Notes: generated by a model not told the origin, from the letters alone. Counted from the stretch's first letter, positions 24,756 to 34,360 are shown. The stretch: DNA of 64,000 nt from an uncultured Succinivibrio sp. (GCA_900770725.1 CAAGLL010000067.1:1-64000), one strand, 5' to 3'. Translations and numbers: made by a program.

Positions 24756-26237
24756 TCAGCCGGCGAAGCTGTCGGTGATCTTCGCGACCTTCTGGCGCAT
24801 CTTCTCTAGAAGATCCATCTTCATGCGGTAGTAGTCCGGGGTCATGTCGAGGAAGTGCACGTGCGGGTTCTCAAAGCGCTGCTCCTCGTCCCAGATCTCG
24901 TTGCTGAGCTGCTCGATGACGAACTGCCGGATCTCCTTGAGCGGCTTCTGCTGACGCACCTGCTTGCCGTCCTTGACGTAGAGGTGCTGGAGCGGCCTGG
25001 CCTCGAAGCCGGGGGCGAAGGCGCGGTCGCGCCAGGGGTTCACCGGATCGATGTAGTGGAAGTTGTGCGTGAGGTCGACGGTCTCGGTGTCGTGGGAGAT
25101 GAGGTCGGCCACGGCCTTGTGGTCCTGGTTGTAGATGCGCCAGACCTGCTTGAGCCCGGGGTTCGTGATCTTCTCGGCGCTCTCTGAGATCTTGATGCGC
25201 GGCTGCATCACGCCGTCCTCCTCGATGGCCGCCATCTTGTAGACGCCGCCTAAGATGGGCTCTGACTGCGCGGTGATGAGCCTCTCGCCGATGCCGAAGC
25301 TGTTGACCTCGGCGCCCTGGGTGAGCAGGGAGTTGACGGTGAACTCGTCGAGGCTGTTGGTGAGCACGATGCCGCAGTCCTTGAGGCCTGCCTTGTCAAG
25401 CTCGTGGCGCATCTTCTTTGAGAGGTACGCAAGGTCGCCCGAGTCGATGCGCACGGCCTTGAGGCGCTTGCCCATGGGCTCCAAGTACTCGTGGGCGAGC
25501 CTGATGGCGTTGGGCAGGCCCGAGCGCATCACGTCGTAGGTGTCGATGAGCAGCACGGTGTTGTCGGGGTATTCCTCGGCGTAGGCCTTGAAGGCATCGT
25601 ACTCGCTGTCAAAGGACATGATCCAGCTGTGGGCCATGGTGCCCGAGACCGGGATCCCGAAGAGCTCGCCTGCCTCGACGGTCGAGGTGGCGACCAGGCC
25701 GCCGATGTAGGCGGCGCGGGCGCCGTAGACCGCGGCGTCGAGGTTGTGGGCGCGGCGGGCGCCGAAATCGGCGATCGGGCGGCCCTGGGCTGCGCGCACC
25801 ATGCGGCGGGCCTTGGTCGCGATGAGCGACTGGTGGTTGATGATCGCAAGCACCGCGGTCTCGAGGAACATGCACTCGGCAAGCGAGCCCACCACGGTGA
25901 TCACCGGCTCGCGGGGATACATGATGGTGCCCTCGTCGAAGGCCCTGACCTCGCCGCGGAAGCGGAAGTCGCGCAGGAATTCAAGGAACTCGGGCTTGAA
26001 GGTGTGGAGCGACTTGAGGTAGTCGATGTCCTTGCCAGTGAAGCGCAGGTTCAGGATCCACTCGAGCGCCTGCCCCAGCCCCGCGAAGATCGAGAATCCG
26101 CCGTGATCGGGGTTGTGGCGGTAGAAGACGTCGAAGGCGGCCTTGGTCGAGGCCTTGCCGCTTGAGAAGAAGCCGTTTGACATGGTGAGCTCGTAGAAGT
26201 CGATCATCATGCCGTCGTTGTGCTGAGAAAATTCCAT
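24756..26237 (-). CDS. pncB: Nicotinate phosphoribosyltransferase
   Basis: This enzyme makes nicotinate mononucleotide from nicotinate and PRPP in NAD salvage. The 493-residue protein has the family hallmarks: DFYELTMSNGFF at the N-terminus, IADFGARRAHNLDAA, GTMAHSWIMSF with the histidine that is phosphorylated during ATP-driven turnover, LIDTYDV, and RIDSGDLAYLS in the phosphate-binding barrel. Its length fits the longer PncB subgroup. It is a lone gene with its own promoter. Confidence 0.96.
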   Translation of the reverse strand: MEFSQHNDGMMIDFYELTMSNGFFSSGKASTKAAFDVFYRHNPDHGGFSIFAGLGQALEWILNLRFTGKDIDYLKSLHTFKPEFLEFLRDFRFRGEVRAFDEGTIMYPREPVITVVGSLAECMFLETAVLAIINHQSLIATKARRMVRAAQGRPIADFGARRAHNLDAAVYGARAAYIGGLVATSTVEAGELFGIPVSGTMAHSWIMSFDSEYDAFKAYAEEYPDNTVLLIDTYDVMRSGLPNAIRLAHEYLEPMGKRLKAVRIDSGDLAYLSKKMRHELDKAGLKDCGIVLTNSLDEFTVNSLLTQGAEVNSFGIGERLITAQSEPILGGVYKMAAIEEDGVMQPRIKISESAEKITNPGLKQVWRIYNQDHKAVADLISHDTETVDLTHNFHYIDPVNPWRDRAFAPGFEARPLQHLYVKDGKQVRQQKPLKEIRQFVIEQLSNEIWDEEQRFENPHVHFLDMTPDYYRMKMDLLEKMRQKVAKITDSFAG

Positions 26238-26280
26238 TTGGGTTCCATCAATTCCGGCCTGACGCGGCCGCAGTGGGGAG

Positions 26281-26286
26281 ATTATA
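26281..26286 (-). promoter_or_regulatory. pncB: -10 box of the pncB promoter
   Basis: On the minus strand a perfect TATAAT lies about 45 bp upstream of the pncB start. The -35 region (GCACCT at 17 bp) is poor, so an activator may help or the site is weak. Confidence 0.45.
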
Positions 26287-26361
26287 CCGCCCGCGGCGCC
26301 TGAAGGTGCGGCGCGGCAGGCGGCATTCTCTTGCGGATTTTGACCTGTGGCGCGGTCGGGA

Positions 26362-26700
26362 TCAGGGTGATGGAAGGTCCCACCCGCCCATTCCGTCCGG
26401 GCTCACGTGCCCCTGCGGCGTGTCCCATCCGCCCATGCCGTCGGGGCTAACATGCCCCTGCGGCGTGTCCCATCCGCCCATCCCGTCAGGGCTAACATGC
26501 CCCTGCGGCGTGTCCCATCCGCCCATCCCGTCGGGGCTCACGTGCCCCTGCGGCGTGTCCCATCCGCCCATCCCGTCTGGACTCACGTGCCCCTCAGGCG
26601 TGTCCCATCCGCCCATCCCGTCAGGCGACATGTGGCCTGCAAGCGCGGCTTGGATTGAAAAGGCTGCCAGCGCCGATGCGATGATCACCTGAAGCTTCAT
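26362..26700 (-). CDS. Secreted protein built of 15-residue tandem repeats
   Basis: The 112-residue product has a signal peptide (MKLQVIIASALAAFSIQAALA) and then six units of GHVSPDGMGGWDTPQ, nearly identical, the last one degenerate (WDLPSP). Each unit has one His, Met, Asp pair and Trp, giving a regular Gly/Pro-rich chain. The start at 26700 is preceded by AGGAGG; a longer frame from 26745 is not supported. I do not recognise the family. Metal binding or surface attachment are possible guesses only. It is unlinked to either neighbour by operon structure. Confidence 0.75.
   Translation of the reverse strand: MKLQVIIASALAAFSIQAALAGHMSPDGMGGWDTPEGHVSPDGMGGWDTPQGHVSPDGMGGWDTPQGHVSPDGMGGWDTPQGHVSPDGMGGWDTPQGHVSPDGMGGWDLPSP
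26374..26640 (-). repeat. 45-bp tandem repeat array inside the secreted repeat protein gene
   Basis: Six copies of a 45-bp unit lie head to tail without spacers. They differ by only a few third-position changes, so they were recently expanded or homogenised. The unit length is a multiple of three, so slippage would change copy number without shifting the frame. Confidence 0.9.
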
Positions 26701-26774
26701 CCTGATTATTCCTCCTGCAGCAGATCCTCGATCGCGCCGCCCCATTTTGCAAGGCGCATCCTAAAGCGCAAAGG

Positions 26775-26794
26775 GCCCTGCCTTGCGGCAGGGC
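26775..26794 (-). terminator. Hairpin after the chemoreceptor gene
   Basis: GCCCTGCC (26775-26782) pairs with GGCAGGGC (26787-26794). On the minus strand it is followed by CCTTTG, a short T-run, so it is a weak rho-independent terminator. Confidence 0.55.
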
Positions 26795-26821
26795 TCATGG
26801 ATTTAGGACTAGCGGCTTTGA

Positions 26822-28885
26822 TCAGGCTTCCTCGAGCTTGAAGGCTGCGATCTGCTCCCGCAGGATGTCGCTCTCCTCCTTGAGCGAGCGCATGGTCTGC
26901 CCGGAAGCGCTGGCGTTGCGCTCAAGCTCGACCGAGGCGTCCTTGACCGCCTGGATGCGCTCGTTGATGTGCTCTGAGGCCTGGGCCTGCTCGGAGGCGG
27001 CGTTTGCGAGCACGGAGGTCTGCTGCATGATGTTGTCCAGCTCCTCGCGGATCCTCGTGAAGGCCGTGGCCGATTCCTTGACGAGCTGCACGCTCTTCTC
27101 GCCCTCGTCCCTCAGGCTGTCCATGTTGCTGCTGGCCGCGGCGGCGTCGCTGACCATGGACTCAAACTGCTTGCGGATCTGGGTCGTGGCCTCCTGGGTG
27201 CGGCGGGCAAGCGTCCTCACCTCGTCGGCGACCACGGCAAAGCCCTTGCCCGACTCGCCGGCGCGGGCAGCCTCGATGGCCGCGTTGAGCGCCAGCAGGT
27301 TGGTCTGCTCGGCGATGCTCTGGATGAGGTCGAGGATCCCGCCGATCTTCTCAGTCTGCTTGTTGAGCATGAGCACCGCGTCGCGGGCCCCGGCCAGGCC
27401 TTCGTTGAGCGCGTTGAGCTTCTGGCGGGCGACCTCCCATCCCTCCTCGGACTTCACCGAGACCTCATGGGCGTTGTCGACCTCGTGGGCGGCTTTCTTG
27501 GCAACCCCGGAGACCTCGCTGATGTTGGTGGTCATCTCGTTCATCGCCGCTGCGATGCTGTCGGTTGAGGAGAGCTGGCGCTCGGTGAGCTCGGAGGACT
27601 GCTCCATCATGCCGGTGCACTTGCCCACGCCGTCTGCGGTGCCCTGCGCCTGGTCGCGCACGGACAGCAGCGTCTGGTTGAAGTTCATCACGAGATCGTT
27701 GAAGGCCCGCGAGAGGGAACCGAACTCGCTCTTGCTGCTGTCGTTGAGCCTCAGCGACATGTCCTTGTCGCGGGCGAAGGCCGCCATGGTGCCCACGCAC
27801 TTCTGAAGCGGGTAGGTGATGCTGCGCATCACGAAAAGCGAGATGGCGAGCACGATGGCGATGAGCGCAATGCTCAGCACGAGGTCGAACCAGAAGCTCG
27901 CCATCGCCGAGGCGCGGCGCTCCTGCCCTGCCTTTGAGAGCATCTCAAGGCCCTGTGCGCAGGCGCGGTCGTAGGCTGAGGCCATGTCGCGCGAGAACGA
28001 GGCGAAATCAGGCACGCTCTTTATCTCAAGCGGAGCCTTGTCCGTGAGCTTGTAGGCGTCGAAAGCCTCCCAGTATGTGGAGACCGCCTTGGCGATGTAG
28101 CCTGGATCCTCAAGCTCCTTCTTGAAGACGGCCTTCATGGGGCCGGTCGCGTACAATCTTGCGAAGTTGCGGCAGGTCTCCTCGATGGCGCGGTAGTGCA
28201 TGACCTGCCCGAAGTTGTAGCCGCTGACGTTGTACTTCGTAAGCTCCAGCACCGCGTTGTTGAGCGATCCCGAGGCGCTGCGGTCCTTTATGAGCATGTA
28301 GTAGGCGTTGGCGTAGTGGGAGACCTCGCGGTCGCCGCCTGCGTAGGCCGCGACATGCGACACGGTGTCCAGCAGCGCCTCGCGCAGGCGGTCGATATCG
28401 ACGCAGGACCAGACGGTGTTGCCGTCGTACTCGCTCTTGTAGGCGTCAGACGACTCGGCCTTCTGATCGGCCGTCTTGCGGATCGGGCTGAGCTGCGAGA
28501 GCTTCCTGCCCACGAAGTCATAGTCATTCTTTGACCCGAAGACCTGCACGAGGACGCCGGAGTTTTCCCCCATGTACTGCCTGAGCGCGGCGATGTCGCG
28601 GTCTGACTGCGACCTCGCCTGCTCCATCTGGCGCTTGTTCGAGGCCGCCGACTCGTCCGGCCCCTTGACGAAGGCAGTGGTGGCTACCTGCTCTGAGGCG
28701 AGATCCTCGAAGACCGGGGCGAGGAGCTGCACGTAGCGCAGCGAGACTCCCAGATCGCCCATGGATGAGCTCACCGCCGCGGCGGAGACCAGTGTGCGGC
28801 AGGAGTAGATGGCTATTGCAAGAAGCGGGATCAAAACCAGGATCCCGATGCGGCTGCGAACTGTCAGGTTCTTTAGAAAGTTCAT
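26822..28885 (-). CDS. Methyl-accepting chemotaxis protein
   Basis: The 687-residue receptor has a membrane helix at about 11-33, a periplasmic helical sensor domain of about 330 residues, a second membrane helix ([21 protein letters not shown]), a HAMP linker and a long cytoplasmic coiled coil. The hairpin tip [19 protein letters not shown]...[12 protein letters not shown] is the invariant CheA/CheW-binding signature. No CheR-tethering pentapeptide is visible. The ligand is unknown. ATG 28885 follows AAAGGGGC; the frame from 29056 runs into the promoter. No other chemotaxis gene is nearby. Confidence 0.93.
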   Translation of the reverse strand: MNFLKNLTVRSRIGILVLIPLLAIAIYSCRTLVSAAAVSSSMGDLGVSLRYVQLLAPVFEDLASEQVATTAFVKGPDESAASNKRQMEQARSQSDRDIAALRQYMGENSGVLVQVFGSKNDYDFVGRKLSQLSPIRKTADQKAESSDAYKSEYDGNTVWSCVDIDRLREALLDTVSHVAAYAGGDREVSHYANAYYMLIKDRSASGSLNNAVLELTKYNVSGYNFGQVMHYRAIEETCRNFARLYATGPMKAVFKKELEDPGYIAKAVSTYWEAFDAYKLTDKAPLEIKSVPDFASFSRDMASAYDRACAQGLEMLSKAGQERRASAMASFWFDLVLSIALIAIVLAISLFVMRSITYPLQKCVGTMAAFARDKDMSLRLNDSSKSEFGSLSRAFNDLVMNFNQTLLSVRDQAQGTADGVGKCTGMMEQSSELTERQLSSTDSIAAAMNEMTTNISEVSGVAKKAAHEVDNAHEVSVKSEEGWEVARQKLNALNEGLAGARDAVLMLNKQTEKIGGILDLIQSIAEQTNLLALNAAIEAARAGESGKGFAVVADEVRTLARRTQEATTQIRKQFESMVSDAAAASSNMDSLRDEGEKSVQLVKESATAFTRIREELDNIMQQTSVLANAASEQAQASEHINERIQAVKDASVELERNASASGQTMRSLKEESDILREQIAAFKLEEA

Positions 28886-28942
28886 GAATGAAGCCCCTTT
28901 ATCGAGTGTTGCCATTGGCCTTCGTGCACGCTTGTCCGTCTC

Positions 28943-28971
28943 GTTATAGTGCAACGTTAAACCACTTTTAA
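28943..28971 (-). promoter_or_regulatory. Probable sigma-70 promoter of the chemoreceptor gene
   Basis: On the minus strand TTAAAA (28966-28971) and TATAAC (28943-28948) are separated by 17 bp in an AT-rich stretch. No sigma-28 (flagellar) consensus was found. Confidence 0.4.
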
Positions 28972-29056
28972 TATTATGGTAATTTACTGAAATAAAATGA
29001 GTTGCATCTCTAAAAATCGTAACGATGCGAATGACTGAATTTAACCTGTCTTTCAC

Positions 29057-29365
29057 ATTTCGTAAAGGATTTTTTCAACTCAAATCAACAAAGCAACTGC
29101 ACGCAAACGCCTCGCAGGCCCCACGTCCTTAAGCACCAAGCGTCCGAAGGTGGATCCAGAGCCTGTCCTTGCTGAAAGAGCAAAAGAACAAACAATTCCC
29201 GATCCCGTGCTGTACCAAGGATTTGAAGCATGCGGGCGCAAATTGGCCCTGCCTGTCTCCAGATGAGGAATTTGCGCAACTGCCATTTGTTTTTGCCACA
29301 CACGCAGGCCATGCAGGCTGTAAGATGCGCGAAGGAAGGCCCCCCTGCCCGGGGCCGCTTTAGGC
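29057..29365. other. Intergenic stretch without a supported gene
   Basis: Short frames exist on both strands but have no ribosome binding sites and no family features. Nothing further is seen. Confidence 0.4.
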
Positions 29366-30073
29366 ATGGAGGCAATGATGCGCCTGTACCTTGGAGACCA
29401 CCTCATAACCGGCAGGCTTGGCTACTCCCACCACGGGATCTACGCAGGCTCCGGCATGGTCATAGCCAAGACCCGCGACGGGGTGGGCGAGTTCACGCTC
29501 GCGCAGTTCTCGCGCGGCCAGGGGATCGATGTCATCGAGCACGCCGACCGCGCCTTCAGCCGCGCGCAAACCGTGGAGCGCGCCAGGAGCCGCATAGGCG
29601 AGAAGGGCTACAGACTGCTCTCGTCAAACTGCGAGGACTTTGCCAACTGGTGCATCTCGGGCAAGTCAGACTCAAGCCAGGTGCGCCTTGCCGCGGCTGC
29701 GGCCGCCGGATTCGTCGCGGCGGCAGGGGCCGCCGGGCTCGTGCTTGCCAAAAGCTCCACCGCCCGCAACGCCGCCGTGGCCCTGGTGGGCGGCGGCGGG
29801 GCCGCAGTCGCCGTGCGTGCGGCGAGCCTCGTCATGAAGGCCGCAGATGCGGCCAAGACGGCGCGCAGCATGCGCGAGGTGAGCCGCAAGGCCGGAGGAA
29901 AGCTTGAGGCTGCGGTGGCGTGCGCCGCCGTAGCGGCGGGAGCCGATGGCGACTTTGCGGTAAAGATTGCACAAAAAGCCGGGACTGCGGCCGACATGGC
30001 GGCGATCCGCGCCCGCAGGATCGGACGCGGCGCGGCCCGCGCCGCGCAGAAGGTGCGCTCGCTCCTGCCTTGA
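29366..30073 (+). CDS. LRAT-fold (NlpC/P60 superfamily) protein with an alanine-rich tail
   Basis: Residues 1-100 fit the lecithin-retinol-acyltransferase (LRAT) fold. YSHHGIYAGSG carries the family histidine (H22/H23), and LLSSNCEDFANWC has the catalytic cysteine C89 in the NCE(H/D)F motif. Bacterial LRAT-like proteins are acyltransferases or cysteine hydrolases acting on lipids or amides. The rest (about 105-235) is Ala/Gly-rich with hydrophobic stretches near 108-160, probably membrane-associated, ending in a basic helix. ATGs at 29366, 29375 and 29378 compete; GGAGG lies best for 29378. No partner genes are apparent. Confidence 0.78.
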   Translation: MEAMMRLYLGDHLITGRLGYSHHGIYAGSGMVIAKTRDGVGEFTLAQFSRGQGIDVIEHADRAFSRAQTVERARSRIGEKGYRLLSSNCEDFANWCISGKSDSSQVRLAAAAAAGFVAAAGAAGLVLAKSSTARNAAVALVGGGGAAVAVRAASLVMKAADAAKTARSMREVSRKAGGKLEAAVACAAVAAGADGDFAVKIAQKAGTAADMAAIRARRIGRGAARAAQKVRSLLP

Positions 30074-30223
30074 CGCGCACGGAAGCGCAAGTGTGATCAA
30101 CCCCGCAAAGCATTTGAAATATGTGATAGGGGGCCGCTTATTCTTTTTGAAAATTTGTTACATTTCGCCTGTTGAATGGCGCGTTCCGCAACTTTTGAAG
30201 CGGACATCCTCGCAAGGCGTTAA

Positions 30224-31078
30224 ATGAGCATATTAAAAAAACTAAACGATCCCAGGATCAAGCTTTCAAAATCCGACCGCAGGCTGATCGAGTACTTCCT
30301 CAAGTACGGCACCCAGGCCTGCTCGTCGTCCATCTCGGAGATCTCCGAGGCCTGCGAGGTGTCGCACGCCACCGTCACCAGATTCGCCCGCAAGTTCGGA
30401 TTCGAGACGCTCAAGGACTTCAAGATCGCGCTGGCCCAGGATCTGGGCGCGCACGACAGCGCCAACACCCTGCTCACCCCTTCCATAGATCTCAAGGACT
30501 CCTGCGAGATCACCGCGCAGAAGCTGCTACAGCTCAACGTGACCATGCTCACCCAGAGCTCGCGCGAGCTCGACTTCCAGGCGGTGCGCACGCTGGTGCG
30601 CGCGATCATCGGGGCCAAGCGCGTGTTCTTCTTTGGAATTGGTGCATCTGGCTTCATCGCCCGCGACGCCTCGCGCAAGTTCACGCGCCTTGGGATCAAC
30701 GCCATGTGCGCCACCGACAGCCACGACATGATGATGCATGCGTCGCTGTGCAACCGCGAGGACCTGTGCCTCTTCATATCGACGTCAGGCCAGACCTTCG
30801 AGATCATCAAGGCCGCCGAGCTTGCCAAGAAGAACGGCGCCAAGCTCGGCGCCATCACCTCCGACTCCTACTCCCCGCTCGGCAAGCTCTGCGATCTCGA
30901 CGTCATGCACTCGGTGCGCGAGTCGGACCTCACCTCAGGCTATGCCGATTCCAGGCTAACGGTGTTCTTCATCATCGACCTCATCTTCATCGAGGTGATC
31001 AAAGTCATGGGCGAGGCCGCGCTCAAGAACCGCCAGGCCACCGCCGATGCCATCGCCTCCCTCACCCCCGCCGATTGA
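30224..31078 (+). CDS. RpiR/MurR-family transcriptional regulator
   Basis: The 284-residue protein has an N-terminal RpiR-type helix-turn-helix (residues 15-75; ISEISEACEVSHATVTRFARKFGF) and a C-terminal SIS sugar-phosphate-binding domain (about 125-255; RVFFFGIGASGF, LFISTSGQT). These regulators sense phosphosugars and usually control adjacent sugar catabolic genes. None is adjacent here, so its target is probably elsewhere or itself. The upstream 150 bp are AT-richer and likely hold its promoter. Confidence 0.92.
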   Translation: MSILKKLNDPRIKLSKSDRRLIEYFLKYGTQACSSSISEISEACEVSHATVTRFARKFGFETLKDFKIALAQDLGAHDSANTLLTPSIDLKDSCEITAQKLLQLNVTMLTQSSRELDFQAVRTLVRAIIGAKRVFFFGIGASGFIARDASRKFTRLGINAMCATDSHDMMMHASLCNREDLCLFISTSGQTFEIIKAAELAKKNGAKLGAITSDSYSPLGKLCDLDVMHSVRESDLTSGYADSRLTVFFIIDLIFIEVIKVMGEAALKNRQATADAIASLTPAD

Positions 31079-31168
31079 GGCGCGCCTCTCATACGCGGCG
31101 GATTTTTCACGAGCCGCGTTTTTTCAAGTTCAGCTATGATGGCTTCCGCTTTTAAAAGGAGGCCATAC

Positions 31169-31747
31169 GTGTCACGACCAACATGCCGCCGCATGCGGCC
31201 ATCTGACAGGCGCGCGATCGCGCATTCCCGCAGGATCCGCACCCTTGCAGCCTGCGCCGCCCTCGGCGCGGTGATTTCGCTTGCCGAGGGGGCGCTGCTT
31301 GCCACGGGGATCTGGGTGAACTTGAGCTCCTCGGTGCCACCTGGGATCTACCGCGAGGAGAGCGGGAGCATCGCAAGGGGCGACTGCGTGCTCAGCTGCA
31401 TCCCGGGCAGCGCCGCCTACATCGCACTTGAGCGCGGCTATGTGGGCTGGGGAGGATGCCCATTCCACACCGCCCCGGTGGGCAAGCTCGCAGCCGGGAT
31501 CCCCGGCGACAAGGCTAAGATCAGCCAAAGCGGGATCGAGGTAAACGGACTTGCCCTGCCCAAAAGCGTCCCGCTTTTGGCGGACGCGGAAGGCCGGAAG
31601 CTTGCCCCCTACAGCCTCGACCGCACCTTGGGCGAAGACGAGTACCTGCTGGCAGGCACGACAGCTGAGAGCTACGACAGCCGCTACTTCGGGCCTGCGG
31701 GCAAGGATGAGATCAAGGGCAGGATCAAGCCCATCTACCTGTTTTGA
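31169..31747 (+). CDS. TraF-type S26 signal peptidase, orphan
   Basis: The 192-residue protein has one membrane helix (about 24-48) followed by a peptidase S26C domain. NLSSSVPPGIYR (S55 the likely nucleophile), K106 in GKLAAGIPGD as the likely general base, and DEYLLAG...SYDSRYFGP near the end match the conjugative peptidase TraF of RP4-type systems. GTG 31169 is preceded by AAAAGGAGG at six bases, better than the ATG at 31136. No conjugation gene is near. It may be a relic of an integrated element or a dedicated housekeeping protease. Confidence 0.8.
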   Translation: MSRPTCRRMRPSDRRAIAHSRRIRTLAACAALGAVISLAEGALLATGIWVNLSSSVPPGIYREESGSIARGDCVLSCIPGSAAYIALERGYVGWGGCPFHTAPVGKLAAGIPGDKAKISQSGIEVNGLALPKSVPLLADAEGRKLAPYSLDRTLGEDEYLLAGTTAESYDSRYFGPAGKDEIKGRIKPIYLF

Positions 31748-31761
31748 GCGTCAGACAGCAA

Positions 31762-31787
31762 AAAACCCGGTCCACAGGCCGGGTTTT
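31762..31787. terminator. Bidirectional terminator between the TraF-like gene and fabF
   Basis: AAAACCCGG (31762-31770) pairs with CCGGGTTTT (31779-31787). The A- and T-runs inside the stem make it work in both directions for the converging genes. Confidence 0.85.
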
Positions 31788-31803
31788 GCGCTTTCGCCTT
31801 GCG

Positions 31804-33051
31804 TCAGTCGACGCGCTTGAAGAGCAGCGAGCCGTTGGTGCCGCCGAAGCCGAAGTTGTTCGACAGCGCGTACTCGATGTCGTGCTTCTGAGCCTCGTTC
31901 GGGACGAGGTTGAAGTCGCCGACCTCTGCCTCAGGATGCTCGAGGTTGATGGTCGGAGGGCAGATCTGATCGCGGATCGAGAGCACGGTGATCACGGCCT
32001 CGATGGCGCCGGCGGCGCCCAGCAGGTGGCCGGTCATCGACTTCGTGGAGCTCATGCAGGTGTTCTTCGGGGCGTCCCCGAAGATCGACTTGACGGCGCG
32101 CAGCTCGGAGAGGTCACCGACGTGGGTCGAAGTGCCGTGGGCGTTGATGTAGTTGACCTGCTCGGGCTTTACGCCTGCGTCGTTCAAGGCGTGCATGATG
32201 GACCTGGCCGCGCCTTCGCCGTCCTCAGGGGTGGCGGTCATGTGGAAGGCGTCGCCGCTCATGCCGAAGCCGACGAGCTCGGCGTAGATCTTCGCGCCGC
32301 GGGCCTTGGCGTGCTCGTACTCCTCGAGCACCAGGACGCCGGCGCCGTCGCCTAAGACGAAGCCGTCGCGGTCGACGTCCCAGGGGCGGGAGGCCTTCTC
32401 GGGATCATCGTTGCGGTGCGACAGGGCGCGCATGGCGCTGAAGCCGCCGATGCCCATCGGGGTCGAGGCCTTCTCGGAGCCGCCGCAGACCATCACGTCG
32501 GCGTCGCCGTAGGAGATCAGGCGGGCCGAGAGGCCGATGGCGTGGGTGCCGGTGGCGCATGCGGTGACGGTCGAGAGGTTCGGCCCGCGCAGGCCCTTGA
32601 TGATGGAAAGCTGGCCTGAGACCATGTTGATGATGGTCGAAGGCACGAAGAACGGGCTGATGCCGTGCGGGCCGCGCGCGGCCAGGCCGTTGATGTTCTT
32701 CTCGATGAGGGTGAGGCCGCCGATGCCCGAGCCGATCATCGTGCCGATACGGCAGCGGTTCTCGTCGGTGATCTGGATCCCGGAGTCGTCGAGGGCCATG
32801 ATGCCCGCGGCGATGCCGTACTGGATGAACAGGTCCATCTTGCGCTGATCCTTGGTGGAGATCCCCCACTTCTCAGCGTCGAAGCCCTTTACAGTGCCGG
32901 CGATCTTGACGGAAAAGTCGGTCACGTCGAAATGAGTGATCGGGCTGATGCCGCTCTTGCCAGCCAGAAGGTTCTTCCAGGATTCCTCAGCCGTATTGCC
33001 AACCGGGCTGAGCATGCCCAGGCCGGTAACTACTACCCTGCGTTTTGCCAC
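31804..33051 (-). CDS. fabF: 3-oxoacyl-ACP synthase II
   Basis: This enzyme elongates acyl-ACP with malonyl-ACP in type II fatty acid synthesis. The 415-residue product has the KAS II features: [15 protein letters not shown] at the start, [11 protein letters not shown] with the acylated cysteine (about 165), [11 protein letters not shown] and TGHLLGAAG with the two histidine regions, and FGFGGTN at the end. GTG 33051 with GGAG upstream is preferred; a TTG at 33066 also keeps the frame. It is last in the fab cluster. Confidence 0.97.
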   Translation of the reverse strand: MAKRRVVVTGLGMLSPVGNTAEESWKNLLAGKSGISPITHFDVTDFSVKIAGTVKGFDAEKWGISTKDQRKMDLFIQYGIAAGIMALDDSGIQITDENRCRIGTMIGSGIGGLTLIEKNINGLAARGPHGISPFFVPSTIINMVSGQLSIIKGLRGPNLSTVTACATGTHAIGLSARLISYGDADVMVCGGSEKASTPMGIGGFSAMRALSHRNDDPEKASRPWDVDRDGFVLGDGAGVLVLEEYEHAKARGAKIYAELVGFGMSGDAFHMTATPEDGEGAARSIMHALNDAGVKPEQVNYINAHGTSTHVGDLSELRAVKSIFGDAPKNTCMSSTKSMTGHLLGAAGAIEAVITVLSIRDQICPPTINLEHPEAEVGDFNLVPNEAQKHDIEYALSNNFGFGGTNGSLLFKRVD

Positions 33052-33138
33052 CGTCGGTGTCTCCAAAAATCAAAAGTCCTGATACAAAGACGGAGAAGTT
33101 TCGAACGCTTCTCCATCCTTGAAAAAACAAGCGCATTC

Positions 33139-33164
33139 AAAAGGCGGGCTCTCGCCCGCCTTTT
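33139..33164 (-). terminator. Hairpin between acpP and fabF, likely attenuating
   Basis: AAAAGGCGGGC and GCCCGCCTTTT form a perfect 11-bp stem with a TCTC loop just after acpP. It should end most transcripts and allow limited read-through, matching the need for far more ACP than FabF. Confidence 0.8.
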
Positions 33165-33173
33165 GCAGAACGG

Positions 33174-33422
33174 TTACTTGTTGTCGTTCTGGTGCTTCTC
33201 GATGTAGTCGATCGCGGCCTGAACGGTGTTGATCTTCTCGGCATCCTCATCAGGGATTTCGGTCTTGAACTCTTCCTCGAGGGCCATCACGAGCTCGACG
33301 GTATCCAGGGAGTCCGCGCCGAGGTCGTCAACGAAGGATGCGGCGGGAACCACGTCTTCGGGCTTCACCGACAGCTGGTCTACGATAATCTTTTTAACAC
33401 GTTCTTCAATACTGTTGCTCAT
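33174..33422 (-). CDS. acpP: Acyl carrier protein
   Basis: The 82-residue acidic protein is typical ACP, with the DSL motif at residues 37-39; S38 receives the 4'-phosphopantetheine arm. It carries all acyl intermediates of fatty acid synthesis. It has its own promoter candidate upstream and a strong hairpin downstream. Confidence 0.98.
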   Translation of the reverse strand: MSNSIEERVKKIIVDQLSVKPEDVVPAASFVDDLGADSLDTVELVMALEEEFKTEIPDEDAEKINTVQAAIDYIEKHQNDNK

Positions 33423-33522
33423 TTGTTTCCTTGATCAGTCCTGCCTTTAATCGCAGTTTCTGTCCTCAGTTTGCTTTCCGAATACCCCAGACCCGATGCC
33501 CAGGACCCGAAAACTTGAAAGG

Positions 33523-33551
33523 ATTATATATGGTTTGGGCTGTGTTTGGTA
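33523..33551 (-). promoter_or_regulatory. acpP: Candidate acpP promoter
   Basis: On the minus strand TATAAT (33523-33528) lies 100 bp upstream of acpP in an AT-rich gap after fabG. The -35 at 17 bp (TACCAA) is weak. Separate high-level transcription of acpP is usual in this cluster. Confidence 0.45.
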
Positions 33552-33595
33552 GGGTTTCGATCCCAAAAAACAGGCACAGCCCAATGCGTTGCCCA

Positions 33596-34342
33596 TCAGC
33601 CGCAATACAGTCCGCCATTGACATCGATGACCGTGCCAGTGATGTAGGAGGCAAGATCCGATGCCAGGAAGACCACGGCTCCGGCGATGTCGGAGGCTGT
33701 CGCGGCGCGCTTGAGCGGGATGGTGTCCGTCCAGGCCTTGAGCTGTTCGGGCTTGAGCGCCGCGGTCATGTCGGTTGCGACGAACCCCGGGGCCACGCAG
33801 TTGACGGTGATGCCGCGGGCGGCCGCTTCCTTTGCAAGCGCCTTGGAGAAGCCGATGAGGCCGGCCTTGGCCGCCGCGTAGTTGGCCTGGCCGGCGTTGC
33901 CGGTCTCGCCGACTATGGAGGCGATGCTGATGATGCGCCCGCTGCGGCGGCGCATCATCTTGGAGATCGCAAGCTGGGAGAGGCGCGCGTGGGCTGAGAG
34001 ATCGCACTGGAGGACGTCGTTCCAGTCGCCATCCTTCATGCGCATGAAGAGACCGTCGCGGGTGATGCCGGCGTTGTTGACCAACACGTCGGGCGTGCCG
34101 CCTAAGAACTCCTCGGCCTGCTTGTACATCTCCTCGATGGTGGCAGGCTCGAGGGCGTTCATCATGAGGCCCTTGCCGTTCTGCCCCAGGGCCTCTGAGA
34201 TCTTCTGCGCGCCGGACTCGGAGGTCGCAGTGCCGCAGACCTTGGCGCCAAGCTCGATGAAGGACTTGGCGATCGCCTCGCCGATGCCGCGGGAGGCGCC
34301 GGTGACCAGCACGGTCTTGCCGGTGAAGTCGAGATTGAACAT
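33596..34342 (-). CDS. fabG: 3-oxoacyl-ACP reductase
   Basis: The 248-residue SDR enzyme reduces 3-oxoacyl-ACP with NADPH. TGASRGIGEAIA near residue 14, NNAG near 90, the catalytic serine in SIASIVG, YAAAKAG and the C-terminal ITGTVIDVNGG are all canonical. It begins 18 nt after fabD and lies in the standard fabD-fabG-acpP-fabF order. Confidence 0.97.
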   Translation of the reverse strand: MFNLDFTGKTVLVTGASRGIGEAIAKSFIELGAKVCGTATSESGAQKISEALGQNGKGLMMNALEPATIEEMYKQAEEFLGGTPDVLVNNAGITRDGLFMRMKDGDWNDVLQCDLSAHARLSQLAISKMMRRRSGRIISIASIVGETGNAGQANYAAAKAGLIGFSKALAKEAAARGITVNCVAPGFVATDMTAALKPEQLKAWTDTIPLKRAATASDIAGAVVFLASDLASYITGTVIDVNGGLYCG

Positions 34343-34360
34343 CCTTACATGCTCCTTGTG

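Noticed and set aside
26273..26692. Plus-strand repeat-containing frame opposite the 15-residue-repeat protein, and the idea of a CRISPR array
   Set aside because: The repeats are contiguous 45-bp coding units without spacers, and only the minus strand has a signal peptide and ribosome binding site.
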